Source: Clostridiales bacterium
GTDB lineage: Bacteria > Bacillota > Clostridia > Christensenellales > UMGS416
DNA: 5,830 bases
Direction of reading: 5' to 3'
Assembly: GCA_012515725.1 (NCBI GenBank)
Contig: JAAYXU010000187.1
Coordinates: 1 to 5,830 of the forward strand
In this document: piece after piece, positions 1 to 4,974 of the stretch
Numbering within the stretch: the first letter of the stretch is position 1
How the letters are laid out: each line of letters opens with the position of its first letter
The notes under the pieces: generated by a model
Database searches by the model: none
Seen by the model: only the letters and a program-made list of their open reading frames with translations
Told to the model about the DNA's origin: nothing
Made by a program: the position numbers and the translations under genes

Positions 1-166
1 CGTACCGGGGCGCAAGCAGCCCGGCACCGGCGAGATCAATTACCGGAACGTGTTCCGGGCGATCCGCGATACGGGATACAGCGGCTTTGTGGTGTTCGAG
101 TGCGGCCTTACCGAGGACGTGGACGTGGTCTGTCCGAAAATGTGGGCGCTGCTGGAGGACGAGTAA
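1..166 (+). CDS. 3' end of a hydroxypyruvate isomerase-like sugar isomerase/epimerase (partial)
   Basis: This is the last 54 codons of a gene that begins outside the window; the reading frame starts at base 2 and ends in a double stop, TAA then TAG. Seen: the peptide opens with VPGRKQPGTGEINY, continues with FRAIRDTGYSGFVVFEC and ends in ALLEDE. Known: the PGR-x-x-PGTGEINY block followed by a GY-x-G-(hydrophobic)-E strand is typical of the C-terminal part of hydroxypyruvate isomerase and related xylose-isomerase-like TIM barrels (AP endonuclease family 2 fold), and the Glu at fragment residue 33 matches the conserved metal/catalytic glutamate on the last strand. Such enzymes interconvert small keto- and aldo-sugars or their acids in the cytoplasm. 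Substrate cannot be told from the fragment, so no symbol is given. The gene converges with purA across the hairpin at 200-238. Family assignment is fairly secure, function only general. Confidence 0.8.
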   Translation, partial: VPGRKQPGTGEINYRNVFRAIRDTGYSGFVVFECGLTEDVDVVCPKMWALLEDE

Positions 167-199
167 TAGGGAGATATCCGGTTACGAACTGCGGAGAGC

Positions 200-238
200 A
201 AAAAGCGGGCGGGTTAAAAACCCGCCCGCTCCGTTTTT
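200..238. terminator. Bidirectional rho-independent terminator between isomerase and purA
   Basis: A 9-bp perfect GC stem, gcgggcggg (205-213) with cccgcccgc (221-229), closes a 7-nt TTAAAAA loop; two more T-A pairs can form inside it. Five A (200-204) flank the left arm and five T (234-238) follow the right arm. Read leftwards, the stem is followed directly by UUUUU, an excellent terminator for purA. Read rightwards, it is followed by UCCG and then UUUUU, a fair terminator for the isomerase gene. Its place between two converging stop codons supports a shared role. Confidence 0.85.
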
Positions 239-248
239 ATGCGGACTG

Positions 249-1535
249 CTACCGGTACAGATCGCACCGCACGACGGCCTGGTCGCGCCGCGCGCCCACG
301 CCGATCATCGCGACCGGCACGCCGGTCAGCTCCTCTATGCGCTCGAGATAGAGGCGGGCCGCCTCGGGCAGCTCATCGTAGCGGGTGACGTCCGATATCT
401 GGTCGGTCCAGCCTGGAAGCTCCTCATAGACGGGTTCATACTGCCCCAGCTCCTCCCACCGGGCCGGGAATCGGTCGGTCACGACGCCGCCGCGGCGGTA
501 ACCGGTGCAGATTTTGACGCGGTCAATCCCGCCCAGGGTGTCCATACGGCTCACGGCCAGATGAGTAAGGCCATTGACGCGGGCCGCGAAACGCAGTATG
601 ACGGCGTCCAGCCACCCGCATCGCCGGGGCCGACCGGTGGTCGCGCCGTATTCGTGGCCCTTTTCCCGTATCCACTGCCCGGTTTCGTCCAGCAGCTCTG
701 TTACAAAGGGACCTTTGCCCACCCGGGTCGTGTAGGCTTTGACGACGCCCGCCACACTGTGGATCGCCGCAGGGCCTACGCCCGCGCCCACGCAAACGCC
801 GCCCGCGATCGGGTGCGAGCTGGTTACATACGGATAAGTACCCACATCGAGATCGAGGAGCGTTCCCTGCGCGCCTTCAAAGAGCACATTGTCCCCGGCC
901 TCGATGCGCTCGTGCAGAAGCCATATCGTGTCGGTCACATAGGGGCGTATCCGCTGCGCGCAGGCCCGGTACTCGTCTAGTATCGGCTCTACGGCCAGCG
1001 GCTCGCCGTCGTAAACGCGGGTGATGATCCTGTTTTTCTCGTCCATGACGCGCCGCAGCTTGCTCTCAAATACCGTGTCGTCAATAAGGTCGCAGATTCG
1101 TATGCCCGACCGCTCGGCCTTATCCATGTAGGCAGGGCCGATACCCCTGCGGGTGGTTCCGATATCTGCATCGCCGCGGGCGGCCTCTCCCAGAGCGTCC
1201 AGCGCCCGGTGATGGGGGAGCACGACCTGCGCCCTGAGGCTGACGCGCAGTCCCGACATATCGAGTCCGCGCCCGGCCAGCTCATCCATTTCCGCTGCCA
1301 GCGACACGGGATCGATTACGGTTCCGTGCGCCAGAATGCTCAGCGTGCGCGGATTAAATATACCCGATGGTACGAGGTGGAGCTTATACTGCTCGCTGCC
1401 GATTTCAACGGTATGCCCGGCGTTGTTGCCGCCCTGGTAGCGAACCACCACGTCCGCGCCGGTGGCCAGAAAGTCCACAAACCGTCCTTTTCCCTCGTCG
1501 CCCCACTGGGTTCCTACCACTGCCACATTTGCCAT
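249..1535 (-). CDS. purA: Adenylosuccinate synthetase
   Basis: PurA joins IMP and aspartate, using GTP, to make adenylosuccinate, the first committed step from IMP to AMP; it is a cytoplasmic homodimer. The 428-residue length is normal for bacteria. Seen: GTQWGDEGKG at residues 8-17 with catalytic Asp13, NNAGHT with catalytic His41, GTTRRGIGPAY at 126-136, Arg142 (matching the Arg that reaches into the partner's active site), the YPYVTSS strand at 234-240, TTRVGKGPF at 269-277, and GATTGRPRRCGW at 297-308. The core is therefore intact. Odd points: Arg18 replaces the usual Lys of GDEGKGK, SRMD (329-332) stands where many members have TKLD at the guanine site, and SSHP replaces SSNP/SSNT. The ATG start is supported by an AGGTG site 8 nt upstream. 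It lies 33 bp downstream of the FAD dehydrogenase with no terminator or evident promoter between, so it is probably cotranscribed with it. Confidence 0.97.
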   Translation of the reverse strand: MANVAVVGTQWGDEGKGRFVDFLATGADVVVRYQGGNNAGHTVEIGSEQYKLHLVPSGIFNPRTLSILAHGTVIDPVSLAAEMDELAGRGLDMSGLRVSLRAQVVLPHHRALDALGEAARGDADIGTTRRGIGPAYMDKAERSGIRICDLIDDTVFESKLRRVMDEKNRIITRVYDGEPLAVEPILDEYRACAQRIRPYVTDTIWLLHERIEAGDNVLFEGAQGTLLDLDVGTYPYVTSSHPIAGGVCVGAGVGPAAIHSVAGVVKAYTTRVGKGPFVTELLDETGQWIREKGHEYGATTGRPRRCGWLDAVILRFAARVNGLTHLAVSRMDTLGGIDRVKICTGYRRGGVVTDRFPARWEELGQYEPVYEELPGWTDQISDVTRYDELPEAARLYLERIEELTGVPVAMIGVGARRDQAVVRCDLYR

Positions 1536-1543
1536 ACTATCAA

Positions 1544-1549
1544 CACCTC
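1544..1549 (-). promoter_or_regulatory. purA ribosome binding site
   Basis: On the minus strand GAGGTG lies 8 nt before the purA ATG, inside the 33-bp gap after the stop codon of the upstream FAD gene. It fixes the ATG at 1535 as the start and shows that purA has its own translation start rather than being translationally coupled by overlap. Confidence 0.7.
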
Positions 1550-1568
1550 ATTACAGAATATGCGGGGA

Positions 1569-2984
1569 TCAGGACAAAGACTGGCCCATGATGCCGCGGG
1601 CGGCGATAACTCCCGTGACCGAGGCCTGCATGAGTCCGCGCGTGACGCCCGCGCCGTCGCCTATCGCATAAAAGCCCGCAAGCGCGGTCTCAAATACCGG
1701 ACTGACCTTTACCTTGGACGAGTAGAACTTGACCTCCACGCCATAAAGCAGCGTATTGCGGGATACGAGTCCCGGCGCTATCTTGTCGAACGCGCGCATC
1801 GCCTCCATGATGGAGGTCATATGGCGCTGTGGAAGTACGAACGACAGATCCCCGGGGACCGCTTCCGTGTATGTGGGAACCGTCGTGGATTTGTTTAGCC
1901 GGCTCCACGTGGTGCGGCGGCCCATCTCCAGATCGCCCCAGCGCTGTATCATGACGCCGCCGCCGGTGAGCATGTTTCCAAGCTGCGCGATGTACTTCCC
2001 ATAGGCGATCGGCTGGTCGAACGGCTCGGTAAACCGCGTCGATACCAGCAGCGCGAAGTTCGTATTGCCGGTGCGCTTCTCAGGCTCCGCGTAGCTGTGA
2101 CCGTTGACGACGGCTATGCCGCCCTCGTAGTACTCGCCCGACACGACGCCGCCGGGATTCATGCAGAATGTCCGTACCCGGTTTTCAAACGTATCGGAAT
2201 AGTATACGAGCTTCGCCTCGTACAGATGCCGGGTCAGGTGATCCATAACGGCGTTGGGCACCTCGACACGAACGCCTATATCCACCTCGTTGCTTACGGT
2301 TTCGAGGCCGTGGGCCCGGCAGATATCGGTCAGCCACTGCGCCCCGGCTCTGCCCGGGGCGGCGATGACGTGATCGGCGTATATGGTTTCAGGCTGGCCG
2401 CCGCGCGTCTCGATGACGAGTCCCCGCACCCTGTCCGCCTCCACGATGAGATCACGCGCGGTCGTCATGGGCAGGAACGAAAACCCCGGCCGCTCCTCGA
2501 GCGTCCTGTACATAGCGCGCAGTACCTCAAACGCGTGATCGGTGCCCATATGGCGCACAGGGCAGCGGATGAGCTGTATGTTGTGGCGGCTGGCTTCGTA
2601 GTCGATCGCGTCGACCTCGGGCCCGATGCCGTGCACAGTGCCGGCAGCGCCGAATGAAACATACTGGGCGTCTACGTATGAGATAAGCCGGTCTGCGGTC
2701 TGTCTGGACTGGTAATCAAGAATCCTCCCGCCCACATCGGGGCTAAGAGAGAGTTTGCCGTCGGAAAACGCGCCCGCGCCCGACCAGCCGTGCAGTATCG
2801 AGCACGGGTCGCACTGCATGCAGTGGCCTGTCGTCCGCGCCGGGCATATCCGTTTGTCGATATGATGGCCGTTGTCCACCATGAGTACGCGTCGGTCCGG
2901 ATCCTGGGCGGTAAGCTCAAGCGCGGCGAATATGCCCGCCGGGCCCGCACCTGCGATTACGCAGTCGTAGTGTTTGCTTTGCAT
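1569..2984 (-). CDS. FAD-dependent dehydrogenase of the COG2509 family, substrate unknown
   Basis: This is a 471-residue flavoprotein of the uncharacterised NAD(P)/FAD-dependent dehydrogenase group (COG2509). Seen: an N-terminal Rossmann strand-turn-helix with GAGPAG at 12-17 for the FAD ADP part; a cysteine cluster Cys47, Cys55, Cys58, Cys61 (spacing C-x7-C-x2-C-x2-C); directly after it the family hallmark HGWSGAGAFSDGKL at 65-78; APGRAG at 209-214; and a C-terminal FAD-closing segment FYAIGDGAG at 438-446 followed by TRGLMQASVTG. There is no signal peptide or membrane helix, so it should be soluble and cytoplasmic. Its reaction is not known; the redox partner and substrate cannot be read from sequence. 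The start is placed just 11 residues before GAGPAG, as expected. It is the first gene of a probable two-gene operon with purA, behind a strong promoter at 3044-3072. The four cysteines could hold an Fe-S cluster or Zn, or be redox active; this is inference. Confidence 0.9.
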   Translation of the reverse strand: MQSKHYDCVIAGAGPAGIFAALELTAQDPDRRVLMVDNGHHIDKRICPARTTGHCMQCDPCSILHGWSGAGAFSDGKLSLSPDVGGRILDYQSRQTADRLISYVDAQYVSFGAAGTVHGIGPEVDAIDYEASRHNIQLIRCPVRHMGTDHAFEVLRAMYRTLEERPGFSFLPMTTARDLIVEADRVRGLVIETRGGQPETIYADHVIAAPGRAGAQWLTDICRAHGLETVSNEVDIGVRVEVPNAVMDHLTRHLYEAKLVYYSDTFENRVRTFCMNPGGVVSGEYYEGGIAVVNGHSYAEPEKRTGNTNFALLVSTRFTEPFDQPIAYGKYIAQLGNMLTGGGVMIQRWGDLEMGRRTTWSRLNKSTTVPTYTEAVPGDLSFVLPQRHMTSIMEAMRAFDKIAPGLVSRNTLLYGVEVKFYSSKVKVSPVFETALAGFYAIGDGAGVTRGLMQASVTGVIAARGIMGQSLS

Positions 2985-2988
2985 GATA

Positions 2989-2993
2989 CCACC
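2989..2993 (-). promoter_or_regulatory. Weak ribosome binding site of the FAD dehydrogenase gene
   Basis: The only SD-like sequence before the ATG at 2984 is GGTGG on the minus strand, just 4 nt from the start. Both match and spacing are poorer than at the neighbouring genes, so a strong promoter seems paired with modest translation initiation. The start itself is well supported by the nearby GxGxxG motif. Confidence 0.45.
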
Positions 2994-3022
2994 GTTTCAC
3001 AGGGCGAAATTGTGTGTTGCTG

Positions 3023-3040
3023 AAACCCACATAAACCCAC
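3023..3040 (-). repeat. Tandem 8-bp repeat GTGGGTTT at the start of the FAD-purA transcript
   Basis: AAACCCAC occurs twice on the plus strand (3023-3030 and 3033-3040) with a 10-bp period, one helical turn. It lies just downstream of the -10 box, over and after the expected transcription start (near 3037). That position would suit an operator for a repressor on one face of the helix. No binding protein can be named. Confidence 0.5.
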
Positions 3041-3043
3041 GTT

Positions 3044-3072
3044 ATAATAGTATAGAAAGCGTTGGTTGTCAA
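3044..3072 (-). promoter_or_regulatory. Sigma-A-type promoter of the FAD dehydrogenase-purA operon
   Basis: On the minus strand a perfect -35 box TTGACA (plus-strand 3067-3072) is followed after exactly 17 bp by TATTAT (3044-3049), a 5/6 match to the -10 consensus. Transcription should start near 3037, giving a leader of about 50 nt before the ATG at 2984, too short for most riboswitches. It is the strongest promoter in the window and begins only 8 bp beyond the T-run of the preceding gene's terminator. Confidence 0.88.
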
Positions 3073-3079
3073 TCCTCAT

Positions 3080-3109
3080 AAAAAAGGGGCGACGCCCGCG
3101 CCGCCCCTT
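3080..3109 (-). terminator. Rho-independent terminator of the GH2 gene
   Basis: An 8-bp stem, aaggggcg (3084-3091) with cgcccctt (3102-3109), encloses a 10-nt GC-rich loop. On the minus strand the stem is followed by a run of U (from A at 3080-3085). It begins about 20 bp after the GH2 stop codon and isolates that gene from the FAD-purA promoter just downstream. Confidence 0.85.
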
Positions 3110-3129
3110 ACAAACCGTGTTACCCTAAC

Positions 3130-4869
3130 TTACTCCTCTATGGCCGCGGGCTGCCCGTTTATGCGGCGGATGAGTTCCGGATCGAACTTCGGCTTCCGGC
3201 CGTAGGTATAAAGCCCGTTGACTTCCTGCTCGATGTCGTAGAGCTGCGTATAGCAGAACGCGCATATGCGCGGATTGCGCAGGAGCGCCGTGGTCAGAGC
3301 CTCGTAGCGGCTCAGGAACTCCGTCTCGGTCTGCGGTCTCTTTCCGTATCCCCAGGCTTTCGCGTCGGCCTGTCCGGGATTCCACCATATACCGCCGTAT
3401 TCACTGACGAAGTACGGCTGCCCGCCGTAGCGCTGGCGGTCGGGGAACGTGACATAAAGCCCCATATCCTCCCTCGAGGGGTCGTAGCGGGGCGCGAAGA
3501 CCGCCGGGTTCTGCTCATAATCGTGTATGTCGAATATATCGGTTTCCACATGGTAGTTGCCGCTCGTATCGATGACCGGACGCGTGGGGTCCAGCGCCTT
3601 GGTCGTGCGGTATACGGCCGAGAGCACATTGTCGTCCTGCCGGGTTCCGTTCCGGTCCCACGTTTCGTTGAACGGACACCATCCCACGAGCGCCGGATGG
3701 TTGAAGTCGCGCTCCACCGATTCCAGCCACTCGGGCAGGAAACGCATAAGACCCGCGGGCGTCGTGATATCCAGGCCCCAGCTCGCGTGCTCGCCCCATA
3801 CGAGATACCCCAGGCGGTCGGCCCAGTACAGGAACCGGGGCTCGAATATCTTCTGGTGCAGCCGCGCGCCATTGAATCCCATCGCCATCGACCGCTCGAT
3901 ATCCCGTCTGAGCTCTTCGTCGGAGGGCGCGGTATAGATACCGTCGGGATAGTAGCCCTGATCGAGCACCAGCCGCTGGAATACCGGTCTGCCGTTTATG
4001 CGGATCGCCGCGCCCGACCAGTCGAGGCTGCGCAGGCCGAAATAGCTGCGCACACTGTCCAGCGCCGCTCCGTCCCGCGTGAGCGTGAGCTCCAGATCGT
4101 AGAGAGCCGGATCTCCCGGCGCCCAGAGCCTGACCGGCGAGAGCGCAACCGTCTGCGTTACGCTGGCCTGTCCTGCGTCCGCGACGCTTTCCCCGGCGAG
4201 CGCCCCGTCCCACAGCGCCCGTACCGCCAAGCGGCATCCGCTCGTGTCTCCCGAAAGGCGCGTTTCCACCGTAACGCGGCCGCTGCCAGCGTCGGGCACG
4301 AGCCGCAGCGACGCGATTGAGAGCGCGGGCACGCGCTCCAGCCATACCGTTTGCCAGATGCCGGTCGTGCGGGTATAGTCGCAGTGGTGCGAGGCGTACA
4401 GCGCGCTCTGCTTGCCGCGGGGCTGCAGGCCCGAGCGCACGTCATCGCGCGCGCACACGGTCAGCGTGTTTTCGCCGCCGCAAAGAAGATCGGTAATATC
4501 GAAACAGAACGATGTGTAGCCGCCGCGGTGCTTACCTGCGGAAACGCCGTTCACCCATACCTCGGTATCGTAGTCCACCGCGCCAAAATGGAGTATCGTC
4601 CTGCTTCCGGCCCAGTCGGCCGGAACCTCGAATACGCGGCGATACCATACCGCCGCCATAAAATCTGTGTGTGCGACGCCCGAGAGGCGGCTTTCGGGGC
4701 AGAACGGTACGGTGATTTGGCCGCCGAGGGGTGATGTGATAAGTCCGCGCTCGCGGCCGCTGTCGCCGCTGTCGATTTCAAACTCCCATACGCCGTTGAG
4801 ATTGATCCAGTCCTCGCGCGCAAATTGGGGACGCGGGTACTCGGGACGGGGGATGGCGGTATGTTCCAT
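3130..4869 (-). CDS. Glycoside hydrolase family 2 enzyme (beta-galactosidase/beta-glucuronidase-like)
   Basis: This 579-residue protein should cleave a terminal beta-linked sugar by the retaining GH2 mechanism. Seen, in order: an N-terminal sugar-binding jelly-roll (about 1-180) with LNGVWEFEID, VWYRRVFEVP, YDTEVWVNG and the GH2 signature-like YTRTTGIWQTVWLE (165-178); an Ig-like domain (about 182-280) with LWAPGDPALYDLEL; and a TIM barrel (about 283-579) with the acid/base Glu402 in CPFNETW and the probable nucleophile Glu490 in VSEYGG. Both catalytic glutamates are present, so it should be active. No signal peptide or membrane segment is visible, so it is probably cytoplasmic and works on imported oligosaccharides or glycosides. 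It is close in size to beta-glucuronidase and much shorter than LacZ, lacking C-terminal domains. The NxKG motif of glucuronidases is absent (VNGLYTYGRKPKF, 550-562), so glucuronide cleavage is less likely. The exact sugar is unknown. A perfect AAGGAGG site supports the start; the divergent AraC gene probably controls it. Confidence 0.93.
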   Translation of the reverse strand: MEHTAIPRPEYPRPQFAREDWINLNGVWEFEIDSGDSGRERGLITSPLGGQITVPFCPESRLSGVAHTDFMAAVWYRRVFEVPADWAGSRTILHFGAVDYDTEVWVNGVSAGKHRGGYTSFCFDITDLLCGGENTLTVCARDDVRSGLQPRGKQSALYASHHCDYTRTTGIWQTVWLERVPALSIASLRLVPDAGSGRVTVETRLSGDTSGCRLAVRALWDGALAGESVADAGQASVTQTVALSPVRLWAPGDPALYDLELTLTRDGAALDSVRSYFGLRSLDWSGAAIRINGRPVFQRLVLDQGYYPDGIYTAPSDEELRRDIERSMAMGFNGARLHQKIFEPRFLYWADRLGYLVWGEHASWGLDITTPAGLMRFLPEWLESVERDFNHPALVGWCPFNETWDRNGTRQDDNVLSAVYRTTKALDPTRPVIDTSGNYHVETDIFDIHDYEQNPAVFAPRYDPSREDMGLYVTFPDRQRYGGQPYFVSEYGGIWWNPGQADAKAWGYGKRPQTETEFLSRYEALTTALLRNPRICAFCYTQLYDIEQEVNGLYTYGRKPKFDPELIRRINGQPAAIEE

Positions 4870-4877
4870 ATGCGATT

Positions 4878-4884
4878 CCTCCTT
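4878..4884 (-). promoter_or_regulatory. Strong ribosome binding site of the GH2 gene
   Basis: Minus-strand AAGGAGG lies 8 nt before the ATG at 4869. This is a full match to the anti-Shine-Dalgarno sequence at ideal spacing. It fixes the start and implies efficient translation once transcribed. Confidence 0.9.
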
Positions 4885-4899
4885 GTGTTTGCGTGTTTG
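4885..4899. repeat. Tandem 7-bp direct repeat GTGTTTG in the GH2 leader
   Basis: GTGTTTG occurs at 4885-4891 and 4893-4899, an 8-bp period, immediately upstream of the GH2 ribosome binding site and downstream of its likely transcription start (about 4904). It could be an operator or part of an mRNA leader element, or chance; nothing in the sequence decides this. Confidence 0.4.
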
Positions 4900-4929
4900 G
4901 CCACAGGTGTATTATAATGCTTATATAAT
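4889..4929 (+). promoter_or_regulatory. Probable promoter region of the AraC-family regulator gene
   Basis: Two plus-strand TATAAT boxes are present, at 4913-4918 and 4924-4929. The first has TTGCGT (4889-4894) 18 bp upstream, a half-matching -35; the second has no convincing -35 (GCCACA or CCACAG at 17-18 bp). Either would start transcription between about 4925 and 4937, a short leader before ATG 4975. Both overlap the GH2 promoter, so the two transcripts probably compete for polymerase. Confidence 0.45.
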
Positions 4930-4930
4930 A
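4910..4930. repeat. Inverted repeat carrying back-to-back -10 boxes
   Basis: TATTATA (4910-4916) and TATAATA (4924-4930) form a perfect 7-bp inverted repeat around a 7-nt spacer centred at 4920. Each arm contains a TATAAT facing outwards, one per strand. The AT-only arms could also favour local melting. Confidence 0.6.
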
Positions 4931-4939
4931 GGAATAAAA
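4911..4939 (-). promoter_or_regulatory. Probable GH2 promoter with consensus -10 and poor -35
   Basis: On the minus strand a perfect TATAAT (4911-4916) sits 17 bp from TTTTAT (4934-4939), which barely resembles TTGACA. Transcription would start near 4904, leaving a leader of about 35 nt. A good -10 without a good -35 is typical of promoters that need an activator, fitting control by the divergent AraC-family protein. Confidence 0.5.
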
Positions 4940-4947
4940 TCGAAAAT

Positions 4948-4958
4948 ATTGCTATTGC
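4948..4958. promoter_or_regulatory. Candidate operator half-sites: ATTGC direct repeat
   Basis: ATTGC occurs at 4948-4952 and 4954-4958. Relative to the predicted GH2 start this is near -45 to -55, where an AraC-type activator often binds; relative to the regulator gene it lies downstream of the start, which would suit self-repression. The repeat is short and may be chance. Confidence 0.25.
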
Positions 4959-4961
4959 GGT

Positions 4962-4966
4962 GAGGA
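4962..4966 (+). promoter_or_regulatory. Ribosome binding site deciding the regulator's start
   Basis: GAGGA lies 9 nt before ATG 4975. The alternative GTG at 4960-4962 shares a base with this site and has only AT-rich sequence before it, so the longer 287-residue reading is less likely. Confidence 0.65.
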
Positions 4967-4974
4967 AAAGAAGC

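Noticed and set aside
87..980. 297-codon plus-strand open frame antisense to purA
   Set aside because: It is the reverse-strand shadow of a clear purA gene in GC-rich DNA, has low-complexity Arg/Ala/Pro/Gly-rich content, no recognisable motif, and runs through the terminator at 200-238.
1209..1898. 229-codon plus-strand open frame across the purA/FAD gene junction
   Set aside because: Antisense to two well-supported genes, with no motif, and a product with no visible domain.
2985..3037. Possible riboswitch in the FAD-purA leader
   Set aside because: The predicted leader is only about 50 nt, with no stable hairpin or attenuator-like terminator seen; too short for a purine riboswitch plus expression platform.
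3043..3048. Plus-strand TATAAT upstream of position 3050
   Set aside because: It is the mirror of the minus-strand -10 box, has no -35 at proper spacing (TTGCTG is 20 bp away), and no plus-strand gene follows before 4975.
3515..4345. Long open frames on both strands inside the GH2 gene (276 and 265 codons)
   Set aside because: Both overlap a GH2 coding frame with all catalytic motifs; compositions are Arg/Ala/Gly-rich as expected for shadow frames in GC-rich genes.
3130..4869. Naming the GH2 gene uidA or lacZ
   Set aside because: The glucuronidase NxKG motif is missing and LacZ-type C-terminal domains are absent, so a specific symbol would overstate what the sequence shows.
4960..4974. GTG at 4960 as start of the AraC-family gene
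   Set aside because: No Shine-Dalgarno precedes it, and it overlaps the GAGGA that is well spaced for ATG 4975; the five extra residues add no domain.
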